Source: Sphingomonas leidyi
GTDB lineage: Bacteria > Pseudomonadota > Alphaproteobacteria > Sphingomonadales > Sphingomonadaceae
NCBI RefSeq assembly: GCF_011761945.1
Contig: NZ_JAASQV010000004.1
Coordinates: 1-64,000 of the forward strand
Length of the DNA stretch: 64,000 nucleotides
Direction: 5' to 3'
Below, piece by piece: positions 34,890 to 42,067 of this stretch. Position 1 is the stretch's first letter, and every line of letters begins with the position of its first letter. A program made the position numbers and the translations under genes. A model generated the notes under the pieces. It was not told the DNA's origin. It searched no databases and worked only from the letters and a program-made list of their open reading frames with translations.

Positions 34890-36970
34890 CGGCGGCGCGC
34901 CTTGGCGGCCGGCGCGACGAAGCGGATCGCCTCGCCGCCGCCCGGCGCCAGCGCGATCGTCAGCGTGTCGCCCTTCTTCACCGGCCTGCTCTCGATCGTG
35001 ATCGCATGGCGGGCCTCGGTGCGATAGTCGGCGCCGGGGCCGTCGCGATAGATCTCGGCGACATAGGTCTTGCCCGCATCGAGGAAGTCGAGCGTCACCA
35101 CCGAGCTGCGCGCCTGTTCGTCGCCCACCGCGCCGAGGAACCAGTCGTCGCCGCCCCTCGCCTTGCGCACGATCGTCGCATAGTCGCCCACTTCGCCGTT
35201 CAGCACGCGGGTGTCGCTCCAGTCGGTCGGCACGTCGCGGATGAACTTCATCTCGCGCGGATATTTGGCGTAGTTCTCCGGCGTGTCGGCCGCCATCACC
35301 ACCGGCGAATAGAGCACGACGTACAAAGCGAGCTGCTTGGCGATGGTCGACTGGATCGCCGAGCCGTTGGAGCCGCTCAGGCTGAGCACGCCCGGCGTGA
35401 AGTCCATCGGGCCGCCGAGCAGCTGGGTGAAGACCATGTTCGCCTCATGCTCGGGCGGATTCTTGCCGCCTTCCCAGGCGTTGTACTCCATGCCCCGCCC
35501 GCCCTCGCGCGCCACCCAGTTGGGCCAGGTGCGGCGCAGGCCGGTGTCCTTCACCGGCTCGTGGCTGTCGATCGAGACATGATATTTCGCGGCAGTCTCC
35601 ACGACGCGGAGATGATGGTTCACCATCCACTGGCTCTCATGCCATTCGCGGTGCTGCGCGCCGTCGGGATCGACCCGCTCGATCTGGCCGGCATCGGTGA
35701 CGTAACCGGTCTTCACCACCGGGATGCCATGGTCCTGGGCATATTTGAACGCGCGGTCGAGCTGGCTGTCGTAATGACTGGCCGAGCCGCCGGTCTCGTT
35801 ATGGCCGATCAGGTACACGCCCTTGGCCTTGGCGTAGCGCGCCAGCTCGGCCGCGTCGAAATCCTCGGTCGGCCGATCGAACTGCATCTCGTTGCCATTG
35901 CCGAACCAGTTGCCGTCCCAGCCGATGTTCCAGCCCTCGACCAGCACGCCGGGGATATGGTTGGCCGCGGCGAAATCGATATATTGCTTCACATGCGCCG
36001 TGGTGGCGCCGTGCTTGGCTCCGCGCGACCAGGTCCATTCGCCCTTGATCATGTTCCACCAGACGCCGACGAACTTGCCCGGCCTGATCCACGACACGTC
36101 GCCCAGCTTGTTCGGCGCGTTGAGGTTCAGCGTCATCCGGCTGGCGGCATAGAGCCCCGCCGCGTCATCGGCGATGGCGATGGTGCGCCACGGCGTCGAG
36201 AAGCCGGCATCGCGCGACACCTTGGGCGCGCCGGCCCCCGGAGTCAGCGAGGCCTTGAAGGTGTTGCCCTCGGCCCGCTGGAGGTTCATCGCCGAATAAT
36301 CGACCAATGCCGCCTCGTGCAGCGCGACATGGGTGCCGCCGGCGAGCTTCACCGTCATCACCGTCTGCGCGGTGCCCACCGCGTCGAGCGGCGTCTTGTT
36401 GTAGAGATATTCCTCGCGGTTCCACAGATAGGCCGGCTTCCACCAGGCGGTGCCCGGCTCGGCAAAGGCGAACTCGGTCAGCTCGTCGGCGATGTTCGCA
36501 TGCTTCAGGTTGGGCTGGCTCGGCAGCGTGTAGCGGAAGCCGACGCCGTCGTCGAAGATCCGGAAGGTCACGTCCATCTCGCGCGCGAGATCGGCCTTCT
36601 CGCGCAGCCGCACCGTCATCTCATTGTGGTTGTCGCGGATCGTCGTCCATTCGCCGAAGGGCTGGGTCCAGCTGGTGTCGGCCTTGTCGCGCTTCACTTC
36701 GACCAGCGCCATGTTGCGGTCGAGCTTGGGCGCGTCGGTGAACAGGAAGCCCAGCCGGCTGTCGGCGAGCAGCGGCTTGCCGGCGCGCTGCACGGCATAG
36801 CTCGCCCGGCCCTCGCCATCGATGCTGACCGTCACGGTGATCCCGCCATCGGGCGAGGCGGCGCGGGCGACGACATTGCCGTCCCGCTTCTGCGACAGGT
36901 CGTCCTGCGCCAGCGCGGGCGCCGCGAAGGGAAAGGCGGCGAGCGCCAGCGCGAGGGGGGCGAGCTTCAT
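34886..36970 (-). CDS. GH97 alpha-glucosidase, SusB-like, secreted
   Basis: 694 residues. Signal peptide ends AAPALAQ. Family 97 features: RIFDDGVGFRYTLP in the N-terminal beta-sandwich (about 138-150), YLWNREEYLY, and a TIM barrel with Glu392 (GHNETGG), Glu471 (DSHEPVKDTGLRRTWPN) and Glu495 (GMEYNAW). The 24-residue gap between the last two equals that between Glu508 and Glu532 of SusB, so the inverting glutamate arrangement appears kept. It releases glucose from non-reducing ends of alpha-glucans in the periplasm. 9 bp downstream of the GH13 alpha-glucosidase gene. Confidence 0.92.
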   Translation of the reverse strand: MKLAPLALALAAFPFAAPALAQDDLSQKRDGNVVARAASPDGGITVTVSIDGEGRASYAVQRAGKPLLADSRLGFLFTDAPKLDRNMALVEVKRDKADTSWTQPFGEWTTIRDNHNEMTVRLREKADLAREMDVTFRIFDDGVGFRYTLPSQPNLKHANIADELTEFAFAEPGTAWWKPAYLWNREEYLYNKTPLDAVGTAQTVMTVKLAGGTHVALHEAALVDYSAMNLQRAEGNTFKASLTPGAGAPKVSRDAGFSTPWRTIAIADDAAGLYAASRMTLNLNAPNKLGDVSWIRPGKFVGVWWNMIKGEWTWSRGAKHGATTAHVKQYIDFAAANHIPGVLVEGWNIGWDGNWFGNGNEMQFDRPTEDFDAAELARYAKAKGVYLIGHNETGGSASHYDSQLDRAFKYAQDHGIPVVKTGYVTDAGQIERVDPDGAQHREWHESQWMVNHHLRVVETAAKYHVSIDSHEPVKDTGLRRTWPNWVAREGGRGMEYNAWEGGKNPPEHEANMVFTQLLGGPMDFTPGVLSLSGSNGSAIQSTIAKQLALYVVLYSPVVMAADTPENYAKYPREMKFIRDVPTDWSDTRVLNGEVGDYATIVRKARGGDDWFLGAVGDEQARSSVVTLDFLDAGKTYVAEIYRDGPGADYRTEARHAITIESRPVKKGDTLTIALAPGGGEAIRFVAPAAKARRR

Positions 36971-36979
36971 GATTTCTCC

Positions 36980-38599
36980 TCAGGCTTCGTAGCGGGCGAT
37001 CAGCCCGGAATGGGGTGCGAAGGTCCAGTCGCCGGCGCCGCCGGTCGCGAGCAGCGGACGCCAATGGGATGCGTTCGCCGGCGTCCAATGCTGCGCGACA
37101 TCGCCCAGGTTGAACAGGCAGAGCAGACGCTCGCCCTCCGCCGCGCGCTCGAACGCGAGCAGTTCGCCTGGCGCGTCGTGGAAGGCGATGTCGCCGGTGC
37201 GCAGTGCCGGCGAGGCGCCGCGCAGCGCCAGCACCCGGCGCGTCCAGGCGAGCAGCGAGGCGGGGTCGGCATCCTGCACGTTCACTGCCAGCGCTTCATG
37301 GTTGGGGCCGACCGGCAGCCAGGGCCTGCCGCTGGTGAAGCCAAGCTCGGGCGCCGTCGACGACCAGGGCATCGGCGTGCGCGCGCCGTCGCGCGACAGG
37401 GTGCGCGGCCAGTTGGCGATCGCTTCGGGGTCCTGCAGCGCCTCGAAGGGGATCTCGACCTGATCGAGCCCCAGCTCCTCGCCATAATAGAGGAAGATGT
37501 TGCCGCGCAGCGCCGCGAGCAGCAGCATCTTCATCCGCGCGAACGCGTCCGCCGTCTTGGGCCGGGTCCAGCGCGACACGGCGCGCGGCGCATCGTGATT
37601 CTCGAACGCCCAGCTCGGCCAGCTGCCGCCCGCCGGCCAGTTCTGCAGCGCGGCGCGCACGCCCGCGGCAGTGAGGCGGGAGGCATAGAGAAAGTCGAAG
37701 CCATAGGCGGTGTTCAGCCGGTTGCCGCCCGCGGTGAACAGCTTCATCTCGCGATCCGCATCCGCACCGCCCACTTCGGCGACGGTGAATCGATCGGGAT
37801 ATTCGTCGAACACCCCGCGCAGCCGCTCGAGAAAGCCGGGAATGTCGGCATGGCTCTGATTGTAGATGTGGAGCTGGAAATCGAACGGGCGCGTGCGCGG
37901 CGTGCCGTCGTCCGGGGCCGGCGGATTGTCGCGGAATTCGGGATCGTGCATCGAGAAGTTGATCGCATCGATGCGGAACCCGTCCACGCCGCGATCCAGC
38001 CAGAAGCGCGTGATCGCCAGCAGCTCCGCCTGCACTTCGGGATGATGGCAGTTGAGCTGCGGCTGTTCCTTCAGGAAATTGTGCATGTAATATTGGCCGC
38101 GCCGCGCGTCCCAGGTCCAGGCCGGGCCGCCAAAGACCGACTGCCAGTTGGTGGGCGGCGAGCCTTCCGGCTTCGCGTCGTGCCAGACATACCAGTCGGC
38201 CTTGGGATTGGCGCGGCTGGCCCGGCTCTCGATGAACCAGGCATGCTGATCCGACGTGTGCGCCCAGACCTGGTCGATCAGCACGCGCAGCCCCAGCGCA
38301 TGTGCGCGGGCGATCAGCGCGTCGAAGTCGGCGAGCGTGCCGAAGATCGGATCGACGTCGCGATAATCGGCGACGTCATAGCCGAAATCGGCCATGGGCG
38401 ACTTGAAGAAGGGCGACAGCCAGACCGCATCGACGCCCAGGCCGGCAATGTGATCGAGCCGCGCGGTGATGCCCGGCAGGTCGCCGATGCCGTCGCCGTT
38501 CGAATCGAAGAAGCTGCGGGGATAGATCTGGTAGATGGCCGCGCCGCGCCACCAGGGCTGCGCATTCCGGGTCTCCGCTTTCGCGGCAAGCTGGTTCAC
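36980..38599 (-). CDS. GH13 alpha-glucosidase (cytosolic type)
   Basis: 539 residues without signal peptide. GH13 blocks: WWRGAAIYQIYPRSFFDSNGDGIGDL near the start, nucleophile Asp211 in DGFRIDAIN, acid Glu275 in TVAEVGG, Asp336 in FENHDAP. The usual NHTSD is AHTSD here (112-117), a form seen in related oligo-alpha-1,4-glucosidases. It hydrolyses maltose or oligosaccharides after uptake. The GTG start at 38599 overlaps the amylase stop (GTGA). The large frame extending to 40039 is only the overlap region. Confidence 0.9.
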   Translation of the reverse strand: MNQLAAKAETRNAQPWWRGAAIYQIYPRSFFDSNGDGIGDLPGITARLDHIAGLGVDAVWLSPFFKSPMADFGYDVADYRDVDPIFGTLADFDALIARAHALGLRVLIDQVWAHTSDQHAWFIESRASRANPKADWYVWHDAKPEGSPPTNWQSVFGGPAWTWDARRGQYYMHNFLKEQPQLNCHHPEVQAELLAITRFWLDRGVDGFRIDAINFSMHDPEFRDNPPAPDDGTPRTRPFDFQLHIYNQSHADIPGFLERLRGVFDEYPDRFTVAEVGGADADREMKLFTAGGNRLNTAYGFDFLYASRLTAAGVRAALQNWPAGGSWPSWAFENHDAPRAVSRWTRPKTADAFARMKMLLLAALRGNIFLYYGEELGLDQVEIPFEALQDPEAIANWPRTLSRDGARTPMPWSSTAPELGFTSGRPWLPVGPNHEALAVNVQDADPASLLAWTRRVLALRGASPALRTGDIAFHDAPGELLAFERAAEGERLLCLFNLGDVAQHWTPANASHWRPLLATGGAGDWTFAPHSGLIARYEA

Positions 38600-40509
38600 T
38601 GGTTCGTCTCCGCCGCGCACACCGCATATCCGAGCGGCGGCAGGGTGATGGAAAGGGAGCCGGGAGCGCTGGCCGTGGCGGCGCAGCTTCCGGCTAGCGG
38701 ATGAAAACGGAGGGATCGCGTCTCGACCTGGACCTGCCGGGTCAGCGGCTCGGTGGAGGTATTGAAGGCGAGCAGCACTTCGGCGCCGGTGACGGGATCG
38801 AAGCGCGAGAAGGCGAGCAACCCCGGCTTGTCCTCGCGAGCGCGCAGCAATTGCCGTCCGCGGGTGAGCGCCGGCGTGGCGGTGCGCACGCGCGCCAGGG
38901 CGGCGATCTCGCGGAAGATCGGATGCGCCTCGTCGAAGCGCGGCGTGGCGATGCTCGCATCGCTGCCGACCAGCTTGCGCGCGGTATATTGCGCGACCTT
39001 GCTGCCGAACTGATCCTCGCGCGCGTCGACGTCGTTCGCGCCGCCGGCAAAGCCCTGTTCGTCGCCGGCATAGATGGTCGGCACCCCGCGCAGCGTGAGC
39101 AGCAGCGCGTTGGAGAGCAGCACGCGCCGCAGCACTTCCGCCTCGCTCGCCTGGGGAAAGGCCTTGCGGACGAACCAGGCGAAGCGGCCATTGTCGTGGT
39201 TGCCGCTGAAGGTGGGCAGCGTGATCGCGGTATCGAAGCCGCGGGCATAGAGCACGTCGTCGTCGAACAGCTTCTCGAACACGTCGGTGCCCTTCGTCCC
39301 GGCAACGCCGTCGAGCAGCGCCTGACGGAAGGCGAAGTCGAGCACCGAGGGCAGCTTCGCGGCGATCGTGTGCGCGGCCTGGGCAGCGGGATCCGCAACT
39401 TCGCCGAAGATGTGGAAATTGGGGATGCCCCGGGTCCTGGCCCGCGCCAGCATCGCGGGAACGAAGCCCTGCCAGAATTCGGGGTTCACGTGGCGGGCGG
39501 TGTCGATGCGGAAGCCGTCGACGCCGAACCGGTCGATCCAGCTGCCATAGATGTCGATCATGCCGGCGAGCACGCGCGGATCCTCGGTCATCAGATCGTC
39601 GAGGCCGACGAAATCGCCCATCGTCGAGCTCTCGCCGGCGAAGATCGAGTCTCCGCGATTGTGATAGTGAATGGGGTCGTTGAGCCAGGCGGGATGCTTG
39701 GCCGCCCGCTCCGCTTCGGGAACGAAGGGCGTATAGGCATAGCCCGGATCGGTCAGCTTCGCGAAATTCTCCGCCGTCTGGACCGCATCGCCCGCGAAGC
39801 CCGGATTGATCGGTGCGCCGTGCACGCCGCCGCGGCGCTGATAGGGATAGTCCGCCCGGCCGCGATAGGGGCAGGCGCTCGCGCCCACGCACTCGCGATA
39901 CTGGATCACATCGGCCGTGTGGTTGGCGACGATGTCCATATAGACCTTCATGCCGCGGGCATGCGCGGCGTCGACCAGCGCCTTGAACGCCGCATCGGTG
40001 CCGAAATGCGGGTCGACATGGGTGAAGTCGGTGATCCAATAGCCGTGATAGCCCGCGCTCTGCTGGCCCGGCCCGCCCTGGACGGGCTTGTTCACGAAGA
40101 TCGGCGCGACCCAGATCGCCGTGATGCCGAGTGCCTGGAGATAGGGCAGCTTCGCCGCCAGCCCCTTCAGGTCGCCGCCATGATAATAGCGCGCGTCGGC
40201 GGGATCGAAGCCGGTGGTGCCGCGATCGCCGGACAGGCCGCCGCGATCATTGGCCGGATCTCCGTTGGCGAAGCGATCGGGCAGGACGAAATAGATCACT
40301 TCGTCCTGCGGCAGGCGCGCGCGGAAGTCCTGCGCGGCGGCGGGGGCCGCGGCCTGGAGCGCAAGCGCGAGAGCAGTTCCCCGGCGAAGGCCGGGGCCCA
40401 GTTTCGGCGCAGCTGGAGACGCGGTCTTCCCTATCGAACGACGTGGCAACTGGGGCCCGACCGTCGCCGGGGAACAAATTCGCCGAATATTGCGCCAGCG
40501 GATCTTCAT
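38596..40509 (-). CDS. GH13 alpha-amylase/neopullulanase-like, secreted
   Basis: 637 residues. Catalytic blocks are VYMDIVANHT, DGFRIDTARHVN (nucleophile), HIFGEVAD (acid) and TFSGNHDNGRF. A C-terminal beta-domain with Cys pairs follows. It would break starch or maltodextrin to smaller units in the periplasm, like SusA. The N-terminus is odd: between MKIRWRNIRRI and the hydrophobic ALALALQAAAPAAAQD, residues 12-45 are encoded by an inserted REP-like repeat (40376-40475), so the signal peptide has a roughly 44-residue n-region. The ATG at 40509 overlaps the halogenase stop (ATGA). Confidence 0.9.
   Translation of the reverse strand: MKIRWRNIRRICSPATVGPQLPRRSIGKTASPAAPKLGPGLRRGTALALALQAAAPAAAQDFRARLPQDEVIYFVLPDRFANGDPANDRGGLSGDRGTTGFDPADARYYHGGDLKGLAAKLPYLQALGITAIWVAPIFVNKPVQGGPGQQSAGYHGYWITDFTHVDPHFGTDAAFKALVDAAHARGMKVYMDIVANHTADVIQYRECVGASACPYRGRADYPYQRRGGVHGAPINPGFAGDAVQTAENFAKLTDPGYAYTPFVPEAERAAKHPAWLNDPIHYHNRGDSIFAGESSTMGDFVGLDDLMTEDPRVLAGMIDIYGSWIDRFGVDGFRIDTARHVNPEFWQGFVPAMLARARTRGIPNFHIFGEVADPAAQAAHTIAAKLPSVLDFAFRQALLDGVAGTKGTDVFEKLFDDDVLYARGFDTAITLPTFSGNHDNGRFAWFVRKAFPQASEAEVLRRVLLSNALLLTLRGVPTIYAGDEQGFAGGANDVDAREDQFGSKVAQYTARKLVGSDASIATPRFDEAHPIFREIAALARVRTATPALTRGRQLLRAREDKPGLLAFSRFDPVTGAEVLLAFNTSTEPLTRQVQVETRSLRFHPLAGSCAATASAPGSLSITLPPLGYAVCAAETNQ
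40376..40475. repeat. 100-bp REP-like element inside the amylase signal-peptide region
   Basis: Ends are perfect 12-bp inverted repeats, GTTCCCCGGCGA at 40376-40387 and TCGCCGGGGAAC at 40464-40475, with inner arms GGGCCCAGTT / AACTGGGGCCC. The same GTTCCCCGG...CCGGGGAAC ends occur in the intergenic hairpin at 50235-50273. The reading frame passes through without a stop. Confidence 0.75.
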
Positions 40510-42011
40510 GCCGCCGCCGCTCCCGCGCAATGCTGCGCCACATAGGCCGCGTGGTCCGACATCTGGCCGGCTTCGCGGGCGTTCAGCAATTCGATCAATC
40601 CGAGATACTCCGCGATGTGCTCGCGCGGCGGCGCATCGGCGAGCGGATGGTGGGCGGCGGCGGCGATCCCCTGCCCGGCCAGCACCTGCAGCCAGGCGAC
40701 TTCGCTGAACAGGTCCGCCTCGCCGCGCACGATCCGGCCGGAGGCGCGCCACAGCGCGACCTTGTGGCGGAGGCAGGCCGGCAGCGCCGCCGCGCGCCGC
40801 TCCGCCCAGAAGGGCTCGTCGCGATCGTTCGCCCAATAGTGCAGCACCAGGAAGTCGCGGATGCGGTCATATTCCAGATGCGTCTGGCGATCATATTCCT
40901 CGCGCTGCGCCGGGGAGGTCTGCCGGCCGGGAAGCAGGCTCAGGATCCGCTCGATCGCCGACTGGATCATGTGGATGCTGGTCGATTCGAGCGGCTCGAG
41001 GAAGCCGCTCGCCAGGCCGACCGCGATCACATTGTGCTTCCAGAAACCGCGCCGCTTGCCCGCGGCGAAGCGCAGCGGCCGGGGATCGGCGAGCGCCGGT
41101 TCGTCCAGGCCGGCGAGCAGCCGCGCCGCGGCCTCGTCGTCCGAAAGATGCGCGCTCGCATAGACCAGGCCGTTGCCGGTGCGGTGCTGGAGCGGGATGC
41201 GCCATTGCCAGCCGGCAGCGTGCGCGGTGGCGCGGGTATAGGGGGTGAAGTCACGCGCGCGCGCGGAGGGCACGGCAATGGCGCGGTCGCAGGGGAGCAG
41301 GTCGCTCCACCCCTCGAACCCCGTGCCCAGCGCCTCGCCGATCAGCAGGGCGCGGAAACCGGTGCAGTCGAGGAACAGGTCGCCCGCCACCTCGCGCTCG
41401 CCCTCCAGCTCGAGGGCGCTGACGTCGCCGCTCTCCCCATCGCGCGCGACCGCGACGATCCGGCCCTCCACCCGCGTGACGCCGCCGCTCTCGGCCAGGC
41501 CACGCAGGAAGCGGGCATAGAGGCCCGCATCGAAATGGAAGGCATAGGGCATTTCGGGCAACAGCTTCGCCGTACGCGCCGGCCCGCGCTGCATCCGGTT
41601 CGCCAGCGCCGCCACATTGTTGAGCGAATAGGCGGCGAGCGGCCGGGCGACGCCTTCGGCCAGCCCGCGCAGCCAGCTGTGCTGGAAGGCGAGCAGCCCG
41701 TTCGCGCGGCCGACATCGCCGAACGCGTGCATGTAGCGCCCGCCCTTCGTCCAGCCGACGAACTCGATGCCGAGCTTGAAGCTGGCCTGGGTGGCAGCCA
41801 TGAACGCGTCCTCGTCGATGCCCAGGCCGGCATTGAACAGGCGGATCTGCGGGATCGTCGCCTCGCCCACGCCGACCGTGCCGATCTCTTCCGATTCGAC
41901 CAGGGTGATCCGGAAACCGGGGCCGAGGAACCGGGCGAACGCGGCCGCGGCCATCCAGCCCGCGGTGCCGCCGCCGGCGATCACGATCCGGATCGGCTGC
42001 TCACTCTGCAC
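40506..42011 (-). CDS. Flavin-dependent tryptophan-halogenase family protein 1
   Basis: 501 residues. The FAD motif GGGTAGW is at 13-19, and VESEEIGTVGVGEATIP follows. Lys79 in SFKLGIEF is at the same number as the catalytic lysine of PrnA; the halogenase signature WQWRIP is at 268-273; EPLEST (339-344) holds the glutamate that positions the substrate. These signs favour a competent FAD halogenase fold. In Caulobacter and sphingomonads such genes lie in TonB-receptor sugar loci with no natural-product genes, and their substrate is unknown. It lies 56 bp after the MalA-like receptor and is coupled to the amylase gene. Confidence 0.92.
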   Translation of the reverse strand: MQSEQPIRIVIAGGGTAGWMAAAAFARFLGPGFRITLVESEEIGTVGVGEATIPQIRLFNAGLGIDEDAFMAATQASFKLGIEFVGWTKGGRYMHAFGDVGRANGLLAFQHSWLRGLAEGVARPLAAYSLNNVAALANRMQRGPARTAKLLPEMPYAFHFDAGLYARFLRGLAESGGVTRVEGRIVAVARDGESGDVSALELEGEREVAGDLFLDCTGFRALLIGEALGTGFEGWSDLLPCDRAIAVPSARARDFTPYTRATAHAAGWQWRIPLQHRTGNGLVYASAHLSDDEAAARLLAGLDEPALADPRPLRFAAGKRRGFWKHNVIAVGLASGFLEPLESTSIHMIQSAIERILSLLPGRQTSPAQREEYDRQTHLEYDRIRDFLVLHYWANDRDEPFWAERRAAALPACLRHKVALWRASGRIVRGEADLFSEVAWLQVLAGQGIAAAAHHPLADAPPREHIAEYLGLIELLNAREAGQMSDHAAYVAQHCAGAAAA

Positions 42012-42031
42012 GTCTGCCCCTCGATAAACAG

Positions 42032-42056
42032 GCGGCCCGGCGCGGTGCCGGGCCGC
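42032..42056 (-). terminator. Hairpin between TonB receptor and halogenase (attenuator)
   Basis: GCGGCCCGGC (42032-42041) pairs exactly with GCCGGGCCGC (42047-42056), 5-nt loop, then CTGTTTATC on the minus strand. It lies inside the operon, so it may lower expression of the downstream enzymes relative to the receptor. Confidence 0.65.
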
Positions 42057-42067
42057 ATTTCCACGCG

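Noticed and set aside
35006..38704. Open frame of 1232 codons on the plus strand
   Set aside because: Lies antisense to the GH97 and GH13 genes, which have clear catalytic motifs; its translation shows no recognisable motif.
36980..40039. Apparent 1019-residue GH13 fusion protein
   Set aside because: The frame upstream of 38599 is only the overlapping, out-of-frame amylase region; the GTGA overlap marks two separate genes.
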